From assembly GCA_013368445.1 (NCBI GenBank), contig JAACJO010000001.1:2728001-2792000 (forward strand): a DNA stretch of 64,000 nucleotides, written 5' to 3'. The DNA is from Leucocoprinus leucothites (lineage: Eukaryota; Basidiomycota; Agaricomycetes; Agaricales; Agaricaceae). Both the position numbers and the translations under genes were made by a program. Under the pieces are notes generated by a model. The model searched no databases. It was not told the origin of the DNA and saw only the letters and a program-made list of their open reading frames with translations. Below, piece after piece: positions 46,080 to 58,510 of this stretch. The first letter of the stretch is position 1; the number at the start of each line of letters is the position of its first letter.

Positions 46080-47533
46080 CTAAGAGGATATCTCAACAGC
46101 GATAGACAATCCCGGATTTCCTGAAGGTTTGTTGAAGTATGGGATTGTGCGGAGGTTTTCTGGAGTAGGACCCTCTGCTTCAAGCTTTTTGCGCGCACGC
46201 TCCGTCTGTGAATGATCGGTCTTAAGTATTCCAGCTTGGGTAATGAGAGGAAAGTCGTATGGGGAAAAGGGGGGAAGTATCGAGGCATACGTACGAGTCC
46301 AGATTCAGCCATTCCACGCTCGAGACCTTCCAGAAGCGTACAAGCTTTGCAAAGCGGGTTACTTGACATGTATCCACACCTTTGGCATGTTTCTGCAAAA
46401 CCAAGCGAGAGGTGAGGAAGGAAAATGGGATTAGATCGACAGCGTATTCTGATTAGATCGTGGAAGCTCACGTTGCACACGCTGAGTGGCCTTGACCTCC
46501 TCTTTTACTTCGAAAGCTTCCCCTGAGTGGATAATATCAATGATAGCACTCGGCCGAGCGGCTTCGAGATCTTTTAAAAATGCTCGTGCATGCCCACGGT
46601 AGGCATCGGGAGAATATATACATTCCGTCGAAAAATAGTCAAGCTTCTTGAAATATGCATACCTGGTGACTTCGATGAATTCTGAACGTTCGGATAAGTA
46701 AATCAGATACTTGCATGACGATCTCCTTTTCGTAAGCATATTTGAATGGTTTGGACCGCTTGATCGTATCTTCCCCCTGCGTACAGATGGCTGTACATCG
46801 GCCCAACCTCGCGATATCGCCTCTCATAACTGAAAGCGAATTGTGTGAGGATCCATTCAGCGAGAAATAACCCACTTACTGTTCATCAGGACTGTCTCTG
46901 CAATATCGTCCGCATTGTGACCTGTGACGATATGGTCCACCTCGAGCATTGCCGCACCACGATCCAGAGCTTGTCTCCGAAATACACCGCAGAAGGTACA
47001 GTTATTCTTACGGCCAACTTGCGAGACGACCTTGTCCATGGTCCAGCCATATAATTCATCATAGGACAATATTTTCAAGGGCATTTCATACTGCTGCTGG
47101 TTTCGCTTGACAGTCTGGGGACATAAATCAAACAAAGTCATTGACGGCTTCGCAAGGGATGACTCACCTCCAATGAATCATCGCGGTAGCCAGTGATGCC
47201 CTCATCTATCGACAACAGCAATAGCTTCAAGCCGTAGTTATAACGTTCGTTGAGCGTCTTCATAACATAAGCCAAAACTGTCGAATCTATCCGCCACATG
47301 TCAATAAAATATCAGAGACTACTTGTCTTCACAAAGGTCGGCCTACCCTTTCCCCCAGAGGCACCAATGGCTACACTGTCCCCAGGTTTGAAGAGCTTCG
47401 AGTCAGTGATTGTGTTGTGTACCTCGGTTTCAAAGACATAGAAAAAGCAGTCCTTGCAGATCTGCTGTCCAGTCTTCGGTCTTCTCAGCATGGCTTTGGC
47501 AGTTTCACACAGCGCGCACACTTTTGGGGCCAT
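46080..47533 (-). CDS. NCS6 (CTU1): Cytoplasmic tRNA 2-thiolation protein 1
   Basis: Adenylates and thiolates wobble U34 of tRNA-Lys, -Glu and -Gln together with Ncs2/Ctu2, using sulfur from Urm1. Seven exons (47533-47347, 47286-47168, 47114-46880, 46829-46715, 46662-46472, 46392-46295, 46205-46080) give 1,071 nt, 356 residues, the usual length. Visible: N-terminal Zn ribbon [16 protein letters not shown]-loop GASGGKDST (split by the first intron), [14 protein letters not shown], and [10 protein letters not shown] (family signature), KLDYFSTEC, and C-terminal [16 protein letters not shown]. The fourth intron (46663-46714) has a GC donor (GCAAGT) and AG acceptor; only this junction gives the family phrase [14 protein letters not shown]. 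The last exon begins TERARKKLE. Confidence 0.95.
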
Positions 47534-48171
47534 GTTGAATGGTGAGCGGGAGGGCTGAGGTGCGATTACACCTAAGCAATTTGCGATCAATAACATCAGA
47601 TTTAGCCCGGCGATCAAATCAAATACATGTAAATCCCAAAAATTACATCAAATATTCCTTCAACATACACACCGTGCACACTGTAAGTATGTAAAAATGC
47701 CAATTGTCTGGCGAACACGTTCCTAGTACCTATTGTTCGGTATGCTCATGTCTACAGTTGCCCATATGAATAGACCTTGAATCAAGATCAGGGGAAAAGA
47801 GAAAAGAAAAACAACAGATTAAAGCGAAATGCACGGCATCTACATTTGAAGGGTTAAAGGATATCACGGACCGAGAGATTAGACGAAGAAAGTACCAGCC
47901 TATAAAAAGTGTGAGCTCACATAAGAAAACCAGAAGATAAGCAACCAAAAGCCCAAAAAAGATCAAGAGAGATCAGTGTAAGAACCACGAGAATAAAAAT
48001 GTCCGATAAGAGAGCCAGGCCAGCGAGGCATCACCAGCCCTCGCATGAATGAGCCGTGGACCGCGGGCAAGGGCGTCATTGGAAAAAACTCTCGGCAACC
48101 CTGCGTACTAGTTGAGGCGCAAATCCGATGAAAAGAAAGCACCAGAGTACGGCTGAGGTTGCCCCGTACCG
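47534..48171. other. Intergenic region, NCS6 promoter side
   Basis: 638 bp between NCS6 start and the SSK1 stop, both on the minus strand. No coding sequence recognised; A/T-rich near 47630-47960. Confidence 0.5.
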
Positions 48172-51100
48172 TCACCTCGGACGCAAAATGGGAGACTGGG
48201 GGAGAGGGGCGATAATCCTGGCCCCACCGTCTTCTGGCTGCGGTTCTTGTGACAAGCCGGGGTCCTGCCGGGTCTCCGTTTTCTCTAGCTTGGGATCCAT
48301 ACTGTAAACATCGTCTTGTTTTTGTTCTGCGGGAGTTGGAGGTCCACCGTTGGTAAATGGCGAGGAAGCACGAGGAGTGCCTATCACACAACGCATCAGC
48401 AAATTCCTAACCCATCTGCCTGAAACTCAAGTCCTCATACCATGAGCTTCTGCTAATAATAAAAAATTAGCCTCAATCTAGAAGAAAGTGACAAAACCAC
48501 GCTTACCCTCAGCGAGTTCCTCAGCTTTCAGTTTCAAAGATTCAGGTGCACTGTCCCGTTTTTGAGACCTTCTCCTTTTAGGTGGGGTAGTGGAAGGCGC
48601 CGGAATAATTCCTTCAACTCCAGAATCGATAGAATTGACCGATGCTTCGTCAGCTACATCTTGACCCATAAACCTTGTCAAAACTTCAATGGCAGCAGTG
48701 TTCAAGGGTTCGGATGGCGGCGGCACGGTCTTCTCTGTGAGCGAGGTCCTTCTTGGAGGAGATTTACGATTCTTGGGCATATAGAGACGCTCGGCGACGA
48801 CACGGGCCTGGGCGGCTTGACCTTTGGACATCTTCCTCACAGCCTCCGGTCGGATGTCCGCCCACATCTGCAAAGCTTTAATGGAACCCCATTCAATGAT
48901 CTTGTTGTTGAGCCACAAAAGCGAAACGGGCTTGGTCAAAAAATCGTTGCAACCAGCGGCCAGAGCGTTGACTCGATCGCTTTGGAGTGAGGAAGCAGTG
49001 AGGGCTACAATGATGACGGACGATCGATAAGGCGAAGATCCATTCGCGGAACGCGTCTCGCTCGTGGACGTGGAAGAAGGGGCTGAGACGTCCATGGCCA
49101 TCTGAGAGGGTGCTGCCGGTTCAAATTCAGGATGTCCATTGAGCTTTTCCAGTCGTCGGATTTCCCTCGTCGCCTCAATACCATCCATTATGGGCATTTG
49201 AATATCCATCTTTAACAATAAGGTTAAAACCGACCATGTTCAAAGCGTTAGCATAAGCTGCGACATACCAAGATCAGATGGAAACCTCCGGTCTTCCACT
49301 TTTCGACCGCTTCTTTCCCGTTATTAGCTATACCGTATCGGATCTTCTTCCGTTTCATGAACGTCGACAAAATAGTTTGATTGATAGGGTTATCTGAGTT
49401 ACTATATCAGCACCTCTCATTTCAGCGAGCAAGAAAACAACAATAAACTGACCATCGACAATGAGAACGCTAATTGGAGGGACGATGTTCCCATCTGAAG
49501 GACTCGAAGTCTTGCTTTTCTTCCCTGCAGCTACACCCACACCTTTGCCAATTGTTTCCTGCTTTTCCTGCAAAGGTTGCTTCCCAGCTGCCTTCTTCGA
49601 GGGACCATTTTCATTTCCCGGCGATTCAGGGGGCGATCGTGGTCCAGGGGTTGACGCTCCATCTCGAGTTACAGGGGTGATAGGAACTGCAGGGGTGGGA
49701 GTATTGCTCTTCGGACTCTCAGTAGTAGCACTAGGTTTCGGTTCTGTGGCCGAACCAGACGGTTGTGAAGAGACTTCGTGTAAGGCAGCAAACGACATCG
49801 CATCCTTTTCCCCTCCTGAGAAAAGTCTCGGGATCGACGACCGTCGTTGAATGGTTGTTGTATGATTCCCGACGCGTTCCGTCGACTGCGGCGAAGCGTT
49901 CTTCTTTGATCGCGGATGGAAGAAGATACCTGCGGGCTGGCCATCAGGACTTGAAACTAAGTACCCTGAAGATGGCGATAAACCGAGCTTCCCAGCTGGG
50001 TCGGGGAAATACTCGACATTGTCGGGAATCCCAAGCGGCGAAGGAGACGGTAAGCTGGTGAAGAGGTGCTCCTTTGCAGAGCGATCAGAGCTGGACCGAG
50101 AGCCATGAGGTCGGCTTGGGCGGCTGAATGGCGATCCCGTTTGGGGGGTCTGATTATTGGGTTCGGGGTCAGAGGCAGGTGGGAAGAATGAGCCTGAGAG
50201 CTGTACACCAGGTGTCCCAGGTGAAGTCGCAGTGGGGAGAAAGAAGGGGTCAATCATTGGGCGAGTCACTGCGGTATGCATAGCTGTAAGGAACCGTCGA
50301 GGCCCAACAGGCTTGGGGATAATCATAACCTCCGGGAGTGGGACCGCAGAACCATAAGTCGACATAACAGACTGAATGACATCCTTGGTGGCCTTGAAAT
50401 TGGCAAGGCTCGTGAAATGGAGGAAGACAACAGGAGATGGGCGTGTGGGTGCAGACTGCCCCAGTACACGAGCCATCTGGGGAGAAGACTTGGGCCGGTG
50501 CAGGGCAGCCAAAGAAGGCCGAGCGCGTGTATTTAGGTTCAGGGGTTGTTTCTCAGCTCGTAGAGCTTGCAAGCGCTCTCGTAAAATGCCGACATCGTCG
50601 TCAATGAGGACAAAAGACATCTCGGCTTGATTCTCTGGTCCGACTGGCCTGGGCACATTGATAGAGGAAGAAACCGTCGCCTCGGGCAGAGGAACCGCTG
50701 GAATAGTAGTGGGGCCCGAGAACCGACTCTCTTGCACCGGCGTAGGAGTCCCTTCACCAATCGACCTCTCGTTCCTGTCGTTCAAGAACACATGATGAAC
50801 ATCCATGCCCCACGCAACCAGGTAGCTGGTGATATGTCGAGTAAACGCATTGGCCGAGTTTGCATAAATGGACACCTTGCGGCCTTTGAGGGTTTCACCG
50901 AAAGCCAACAGCTGTTCCACACTGGGATCTGTGTCAAGCCCCGAGGCTTCTTCCAGTACACCAACACTACCCGATAAGGGTCCGAGTGCCTTTGAAGCCG
51001 GCGAGGCAGCCTTGTTCAACAAAAGGCTCACTTCATAGATCTGACCGTCCTCGACGTTGTTCTGGATCGTAAACTGAGCGTCAATGAGACGTAAGAGGCG

Positions 51101-52333
51101 ACGAAGGAGTAGACTAGGGAATTGAGGGTTTGTCCGTTGCCTTTCGTCCGCTGTTTCGACGTGGTCTTCATTTGCCTCAGACGAAACGCTGGGACCATAC
51201 TTGTGTTCAATCTTGATACTGCAACGCAACGATTCCAAGTCAATGGGCGAAGCCGTTACACGCCCTTCAACCACTTCATCTGGAATGGACGGTGTCACAG
51301 TCTGTACTCCATGAGGAGTCACCGCAAGGCCCAGTTCAATCAAGTCCCCAGGATGGGCCTTGTCGAGTATCTGCCGTACAATCTAATAATAAAAAACACA
51401 TTAGCCGTGAAATAAACGAGAAAGCATAACCAAACGCACATGAAGCAAAGCATACGCAATTCCACATTCATCGCCTTTCACATAAACGTGCCTTACGCCC
51501 ACTTCTCCATAATGCAACACCAAATCTACACCAGCCTGAGCAACCACACCACTCAACGTATCTCCAACACACTGCAACAACTCCCCAATATCAAACACAT
51601 TCTGCACTTTAACTTCCCCATCTGAATAACCGAGAGATCCAGATTCACTACTATAAAACCTGAGCAAATTTGCCGACATGTAATTCAGGGTCTTCATAGC
51701 AGTGAACATGGCAGACATGGATGGCGTCGGAATCGACAACGAACAAGCAGAATACTGCTCCTTTGCAGACTCCAAAACCTGCGGCGGCGATATCTGAAGC
51801 ATGGTCTGAATAACCATCTGAAAAGAATCCGCAAGCTCAACCGACAATGAGTTGAACGGTGAAGCCGGATGCGTAGGCGTGATAGGGTGCGAATAGATAG
51901 TGCGCGTCTGCTGTCTATGAGGATGTTGAAGATGACTGAGCTGTAAAGGGAGTGGCATCGACATGGTGCGCGAAAGGTGTGGTGTATCTTGAAACGGGTC
52001 GGCAGCCGGCCGAGCCTTGTTCGTCGCCGTCGTCGTCGTCGTCATAGATGTCGGCGAAGCCGCCATCCTAACCCGATCTTCACCTTCGTGCTCAGATTCT
52101 CCCTCTTCAGAAGTCGGTATATCACCCTCTCCCTCCGAAGAATCTAGAAATGACCGTTGTGGAGCCGTGCCAGAACTGGAAACCCTACTACTCCCAGGCC
52201 GTTGATCAGCATACGAGATGCTAAACGTATTGCTACGTCGAGGCGAGGGTATCTCCACAACAACACCGTTCTGATAACCATTTGGATCGTTGAAACCTGG
52301 AACCCGTATTGTCGAGCGCTTGGGTACACTCAT
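48172..52333 (-). CDS. SSK1: Response regulator of the HOG osmostress pathway (Ssk1-like)
   Basis: Acts after a hybrid histidine kinase and Ypd1-type phosphotransfer protein to control the Ssk2-Pbs2-Hog1 MAPK cascade. Six exons (52333-51440, 51382-49453, 49393-49269, 49209-48507, 48449-48441, 48380-48172) sum to 3,870 nt, 1,289 residues. Residues 1 to about 930 are mostly Ser/Pro-rich. The receiver domain starts at PPISVLIVDDNPINQTIL (acidic pair at about 941-942), has the phospho-acceptor Asp in MDIQMPIMDGIEATREIRRLE (about 985), a family-typical insert after the third strand, then VALTAS and FLTKPV (conserved Lys). The tail is basic. The fifth exon is only 9 nt (or 12 nt through a tandem acceptor TTAGCAG). 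The open frame extends upstream to 52591 but without another ATG, so 52333 is chosen. Confidence 0.93.
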
Positions 52334-52839
52334 GACGTTCAGATTTGGTGAAGGGCGGTGGGAGGTGGGGCTATCTTGACAGAACTGCGATTCCCCGTGA
52401 ATGGCGTTTACGACGCGATAGAGGAAAGGCCCAACCAAAGGTCCTGTCCAGAGGAAGCCAAAGGAAGAGTAGTGGAAGGAGGTAGGGAGGAAGGGGGTTG
52501 AGTATTCGTATAAGAGATGGAGGTACAGAGGCAAGACGTTGTAATTCAAACCTGACCAAATACGTCCGGCCCAATAATACGCTACATACAAAAAAATTCA
52601 ACCTCAAGCCCGTCACATAAATCACTCTCGTACATATATCCCATCCAGTTGTGTACCCTTTTCATACATCACGCGCAGTAACCCTGTGCCATTTGATCAG
52701 CGACCAACCCCGCTAACAGAACCGAACTCGAATTTTCGTATGTAAACTAAAACATGTAACAGACACGGGGAACATTGATATGCCATAACCCTCACACCCA
52801 ACAGATTACTCCACAATGTGCCAAAAATTCATAGAAGCA
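52334..52839. other. Intergenic region between SSK1 start and ARS2 stop
   Basis: 506 bp. The first 258 bp stay open in the SSK1 frame (hydrophobic, aromatic residues) but lack an ATG; they may be 5' UTR or an N-terminal extension behind an unseen intron. The rest holds the ARS2 3' UTR. Nothing else recognised. Confidence 0.45.
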
Positions 52840-55800
52840 TTAGTAAAATAACTCAACATCTCCCTATGTTCACGAAAAGAAGGAAAAGGAAAAAGAAAAA
52901 AAGAGGAAACCAAATTAGTAACCACCTAATTATTTTGGGGACCCGATGACATACCTCGGCGACAAGATCCATGTCGTGGTAGCTCACCCTCTTTCCAGCA
53001 GCAGCACGAGGATCCTCCTTGGCATCAGGCGGCGGCGGTGGTGGCGGTCCGCCAACTTGCCCGTTGTTCCTCGTATTTCGGCGCGCAGTCCCATTCCCAC
53101 TGGTCAGCGCAGAGTCAAGTGCAGCAGGGGAAGGCTTGGGAGGAAGGCCGGCCCCTGCAGGGACAGTCAATTCTGTGGCAAACCCGCTTATGCGCTCACT
53201 CAAGCGCCGGCCAGTATTAGCACCCTCATCACGGCGTGGTGGCATAGGGGGCGGAGGATAGGGGGCCGGAGCTCCATATGGGTATGCTGCTGCATAGGGA
53301 TCCCAGTACCCGTTGTACGGCGGCGGTGGATAAGTTCCTGGTGGATACGGATAGTGCCCACCAACTCGACCGTAATCGCCGTGATAGGCAGGTCCTTGGA
53401 TCCCATAAGCTTGAGGTGGAGGGGCTTGGCTGGCATTGCCAACTGTAGGGGGAGGATGCGTAAACGGTTGGATGCGGTGTGGGTCTAGAACAAAATTGTT
53501 AAAGTAGGTCAACTATCGCGCCCGTGAGTAATAGCATCAGTATTTGAAAAAAGGGGTGGTCACGCACGTCCTCAAGGTGTTTTACGAGTTCCGAATGTTT
53601 GTTGGCGATGTGTTTCTCAACAAAAGACGTGGCTCTGAATAGCTTTTGGCACGTTTTACATCTAAACTTGCCTTCATCCTCCTGTTTAATATGAGGCTCA
53701 GCCGCCTTTGCAAGCTCCCTATCAACTTTGGTGAATCCCAAAATTGCACTCAGCATTGAATGAAAACGCACTCGTCGCTAGACTTGCCCCCGTATTCACG
53801 GGGATCAACACCATCTCGATTAATGAGCAAAGCAATCTTAGAGTCTAACCATTCCAGCCAACGACCATCTAAGCAGGAAAAACAATTTAGCACTGTTACC
53901 GCGCGACTAAGAGAAAAATAATTACCATTTCGTTCATTTCCCCTCTTATCCTTCCCATCCTTTTCCCTACTCTCCTTCTCTTGCTCAGCACCATCTTTCT
54001 CGCTTTCATCAGCCTTCTTATCCTTTTCAACATTCTCAGTCTCATTAGACTTGCTGTCCGTGGACGATAAAGGCTTCCTCTCGTGTTTGATACACTTACG
54101 CTGCAATTCTTCAAGATGATCGGTCGTTACAGCGCAATAATAGCAAGTGTGGAATGCTGCCCGAAGGTATGCAAGATACAAGTCTAGTGCCACAACCGTC
54201 TGTAATTCATGTATGATCAGCCAAGCCCTGCTGGGTTATACAGAAAATACAATACCTTCTTCTCCTCATACTCCCGATCATTGTTAACGTCTACCAAACC
54301 CTGCTCACGAAGGTCTGCCATGATCTTTTCAACCCTCCTTTCAACACTCTCGCTCCCGCGTTCCCTAGGCTCTGGATGTTCGTCTTCTTCCACAGTTTCT
54401 TCCGGAGGGGCCATAACCGCATCTTCCTCGGGTTTTGCCTCACCATTGACCTTGGGTTTCAATTTGAGCTCGGAGATCTTCATACCACGTAATTTTGCGG
54501 CTTCTTCCTCCAACTGAGCAGCGAGGACCTTTGCATTCGCAAGATCCTTCTCTAAACGTTCAGGTCGGCTTGCCACGTCAGGCGTGTATCGCACGCGGTT
54601 AGTAAACGGCTTGACAACATGGGAGACATGAAGCTTGAAGCCCTCAATCTGGGAAGCGGCATCATAAGTATAGAAACATGTTTATTTTGGTGGCACTGGG
54701 AGTGGCGTACCTTCTTCTCTCCTAATTCAGCGACAACGGACACCATGTCCGCGTCATCTTGGAACCGTATCCAACCGGCACGATAGAAGTTCCGCTTTTG
54801 TAGAGGGTCTCCGAGAGCCAGGTAGACAAAGCCCGGAATTTTTGTACAAGCCTATGAGAAGAGAGCAGATGAGTAAAAGTACCAAAAAAGGCAACAGGAC
54901 CGCGAACCTCTTCGAGCTTGATGCGACCAATATCAGGCGGAATAGTGCGAATCATGACCTGATTTCCCTCAGGAGGAATTGAAAGCTCCTCGCCACGATT
55001 GTTACGCTTGTTATCTGACGCGTGTTTACCATTGGGTTCGACTCTGCTAACATCAGGATCGACTGCCTCTTCGTCGACCTCTACAGTAAACTGCATTTCA
55101 TCATCGCCACCAGATGGCTTGCTTTCCTCAGCAGCAGGAGCGCCATTAGTCTCTGTCTCGATATTATCCTTTGCAGGCGAGGGTGGCTCTGGCTCAGTTT
55201 CATTCAAATCTGGATCAAACTTGCCAGACTCGAGGTCATCAAGAAAAGTATTAATACGACCTTTCCAACCCTCCTTCCGCACCCTGAAGCGCAGATTTTG
55301 GAATTCTGGATCATACTTTTCGGCAAACCACGGAGATTTCCTATGGTGGTCAAACATGGTTTGAAGCTAATGTACAGCAACAAAGACAGTTTCAGTCATG
55401 GTGCTCCGCGAGAGTGAGATGACAAAAAGTATATGGAAATGACAAAAAAAGAAAAAGTAACGCTGACCTGGTTAGCCGCAAACTCCTTTTTGTACTTTTC
55501 CCATCTACTCCGGATGCCGTTTCGAGGTTTTGAACCATCGCCCGCTTCTTGCTCAGCAGCTTTGTCAGCGTTGTCCTCTTCAATAGCTTCCTGAGGGTGG
55601 AAGAAACGGAACCACTCTGCGTACTGCTTGAGGGTCGCGGGAAATTCAAACGTGTGCGGGTCTGGAGGTGGCCGTCGCGACGACTGGTAAGAGCCAGGCG
55701 GACCCCTACGCGGAGGTGATGAATAGCCGTAGCCGCGAGAATGGGTATCTATTTACAGAAGTCGCATGAGCTATCTAGAAAAAGCCACGAAAATTCTAGA

Positions 55801-56173
55801 TTTTCAAACCGTAGTCATCATTGTAACGCGGACGTGGGTCGTATCGGTCTCTGTCGCGGTCATATGGAGACATGGATCGCCGCCGCTTTCTGCCTACGTA
55901 GTTCATTAGCGCTGGAACCAAGCACGACAACACGTAAATATACGCACTTTCGTCCGAAGGAGGACTTCTGCTCCGCCGTCGGCCATATTCATATGAACCT
56001 CTGTCGCGGTCGTAAGTCGACCATCGTTCCCGGTCGTAGCTGTCCCAGTCTGACCGGTAAGTGTCTCCGGGATAGCTAGAATCCGGGTAGGAAGACCTTG
56101 GAGGATAGGAGGCGCGCGGAGAACGAGAACGTGAACGACGGGGCGGAGGAGGATACGAAGAAGACCAGGACAT
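52840..56173 (-). CDS. ARS2: ARS2/SERRATE-family RNA-processing factor
   Basis: Partner of the nuclear cap-binding complex that sorts capped RNAs for processing, export or decay. Eleven exons (56173-55948, 55893-55810, 55748-55468, 55366-54908, 54851-54711, 54648-54256, 54199-53926, 53868-53772, 53718-53568, 53512-52955, 52863-52840) sum to 2,688 nt, 895 residues. N-terminus: Arg/Ser/Tyr-rich (RRSRSRSPR), then the SERRATE/ARS2 N-terminal domain (PHTFEFPATLKQYAEWF; SPWFAEKYDPEFQNLRFR), an RRM-like part (TKIPGFVYLALGDP, FYRAGWIRFQDD), charged helices, a central domain (AYLRAAFHTCYYC; DGRWLEWLDSKI) and a C2H2-type zinc finger (FRCKTCQKLFRATSFVEKHI..H) followed by YFNNFVLDPHRIQPF. The Gly/Pro/Tyr-rich tail ends VELFY. 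Intron 53719-53771 was placed to join SSDE to ELAKAAEP. Confidence 0.93.
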
Positions 56174-56437
56174 CTTTAGAGGGTAAGAACTGAGGAAGAA
56201 AAGAGAGAGAGGGCAAGAGGGAGATCAGAGGGTGAGAGAAGGAGGTCGAGCATAGTGGGGCACAGACCTCTGAGGATCACGACAGAAGGCACAGAACTCG
56301 CAGCCCGCGCCTTTCTTTACACTCGCTCAACGCTGGTCGTGATTGAGTCCTCCTCTAACCTCCAATTCTCACATTCAACCCGGTTCAAACTCCGACTGCT
56401 CCCACGGCCCGTGCGTCATATTTATCTATTATTTTCT
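56174..56437. promoter_or_regulatory. ARS2 promoter region
   Basis: 264 bp between the ARS2 start and the ESF2 stop (both minus strand). Purine-rich on the plus strand just before the ARS2 ATG, i.e. pyrimidine-rich on its own strand. No defined box is recognised. Confidence 0.35.
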
Positions 56438-57340
56438 CTAAAATACACTCCCCAGCACAGACTCTATCGCGCCCTCTACCTTTTGCTTTTTCCGTCCCGA
56501 CTCTTCGCCACCACCGCCCTCCGCTGATCGCTTCGGTGGGCGCTCCTTGAGCTGGAACTCTTCTCCTTTTTCCCTCTTCTTCTCTACTCGTTTCTCCAAC
56601 ACTTTAGCAAGCTCAACGTTACGCAGGTACTCTTGCTGCTCCGCACGCGACTGTGACAGCTCGACTCGTAGTTTAGCTTGATGTATTTGTGCTTCATGCG
56701 CTGAAATAGTACTCGTCAGTTTCACTGTGATGCATCACCGACCCTGAGCAGACTCACCAACTTGCTCAGTCAACATATTCCACTTAAACTTGGGCAAATA
56801 TTTCATCGTCCATACATCGTCTCTCCAGCGTGACCCTTTCTTCCCTCCAACCGGTTGAGCATTAAGCATATCTGCAACACTGCGTGCAACCTTTTTATCC
56901 TTGAACTCGACCCATCCTTCCGTAAAATGAGGTTTTTTGGTCGCCGTAAATTTCTTCCTAAGATATGCTCGTTTTGCATCTGTGCATCAAATATCAGCTA
57001 TCATAAATACACCTAGAGCACAACTCGCACCTTCCTGCTGCAAGTACACCCGTCCAACCTCTCCATACGCACTCATCAGATGCCGCACCTTGGCCGGGCG
57101 CATCCCAGGGGGTATCCGAGAAATATACACAATCCCAGCTTTATCCTGCGCAGCCTTGAACGCAGCAAGTGCTTCTGGAGTCAACGGCTTCACGATTTTC
57201 TCTGACGGACCAGAAAACCCTTCAAGGAGCATGCCCCCGCCTAGTCCCTCCAGTGTCTCTTCATCCTGAACGTCAGATTCATAGTCCCGATCATCTGTTG
57301 ACTGAGATGGGCCCGCGACGTTCTCTACCTGGGCTGGCAT
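56438..57340 (-). CDS. ESF2: Pre-rRNA processing protein Esf2/Abt1
   Basis: Nucleolar RRM protein of the small-subunit processome that helps 18S rRNA release and stimulates the Dbp8 helicase in yeast. Three exons (57340-57031, 56979-56758, 56700-56438; introns 51 and 57 nt) give 795 nt, 264 residues. Acidic N-terminus, then RRM with [19 protein letters not shown] and [10 protein letters not shown] (RNP-like strand) and [19 protein letters not shown], then the family phrase [19 protein letters not shown] and a long basic helix ([29 protein letters not shown]). ATG at 57340 is used; the frame upstream has no better ATG with support. Length matches the family. Confidence 0.93.
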
Positions 57341-57609
57341 TGGAAAGAAGAGTGGACCCAACCTACTTACAGAATCAAAAACTGATGATCGGGGAAGCTA
57401 GATCTCTACCTCCACGCAGTATTATGTAATGTGATGCAGGAAACGGCCGAGCAGCCCACATCCATAAACGGCAGGACCTCATTCAGCCGAAAGTTTGGAT
57501 TGAAGGATGAGCGTCCTCTGCTCTTCCGCCCTTACTTATACTCCATCCCACACTCCCGCCTCCCACATCCTCCCCTCCCCCTCCCCTTCACATACTCTAC
57601 TCTCCCACC
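57341..57609. promoter_or_regulatory. Divergent promoter region, ESF2 (-) and unknown gene (+)
   Basis: 269 bp separating two start codons on opposite strands. The right half is C/T-rich on the plus strand (cctcccctccccctcccc at about 57570), a usual feature ahead of the start codon in these fungi. Co-regulation is possible but not shown. Confidence 0.45.
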
Positions 57610-58510
57610 ATGTCCGGCTGTCCTGAAAAACTAGAAAAGGCGCGTCCAACTCCAATTCAATCCACGCCACACTTTGCTCACATTCCCATAGATGTTCCAA
57701 CAAATCGAAGAGGCAAGCGAGCGACGCGCCAGAGAGCTCGAGGAACAAGAGCATATCACCGCCCTCTGCGACCCCGCATCCCGCTCAATTACCCCTGCCT
57801 CTCTGCGCACCCGCAGGGACCGTAAGCGCGGAAGCATATCCATATCACGCTTTGGCCAGGTCCGTGTACCTCTCCACCTGCTCCCGCGCGCCTGCTCATT
57901 ATATACATCCCTCAGCTCTCCGACACTCAGTCGGGTCCAAACTCTCCAGGGTTCACACCCATAGCTGCCAAATCTCCATTCTACCAAGCCCAAGCGGCAG
58001 TGAGCACCTCTCATTGACTCACTCAGCCGCACAGGCCCGTCTAACCTCCCCCTTAAGGCAATGAGCAACGCCTCTTTCGCCTCGGGCGCATCAGACCTCT
58101 ATGACGAGGGCGCCTATACCGAGGACCACACGCAAGTCACTCAAATCCAACAAATCGCCGGAAAACCCGGCCTCACCAAAGCCGTCACTAAAATCCTCCC
58201 TCGGCGACTCAGTCGCACAAAGTCTGCAAGCTTCCTCACACCCGTAGCCGAAGCTAACCTCGTGATCGGTGTTTCCGTTCAAGAATCCACTTTGACCGAA
58301 ACTATCCCCACAGTCGACGCTGTTCGTCTAGGAACGACCGTGACAGTATCTGCTCCAGGAAGTAAACTCCATAATAAAGCATCTAGGCGCACACTCTCCA
58401 CCGATGGTACCGGAATCAAATGGCTCGCGCGAGCTAGAAGCTTCACTCAAAATATTAACTCCAAGCTTAAACCGAAACACCCCTCGCTCCCCCGGAACGT
58501 TCGATCATAA
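57610..58510 (+). CDS. Unrecognised basic protein
   Basis: Modelled as exons 57610-57639, 57692-57859, 57916-57999 and 58058-58510; 735 nt, 244 residues. The first intron would have a GC donor (AAG|GCGCGT) and is 52 nt; if it is rejected, translation can start at the ATG 57692, giving 234 residues. Visible: an amphipathic helix (FQQIEEASERRARELEEQEH), a basic Ser-rich stretch (RRDRKRGSISISRFGQ), FTPIAAKSPFYQAQAA, an acidic patch, and a basic C-terminus (ILPRRLSRTKSASF; KWLARARSF). No domain, signal peptide or membrane segment. Consistent phase through three introns and the lack of stops argue for a real gene. Function unknown. Confidence 0.65.

Noticed and set aside
52334..52591. N-terminal extension of SSK1
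   Set aside because: The frame is open but has no ATG; the apparent start at 52591 is a TTG codon, so I kept ATG 52333.
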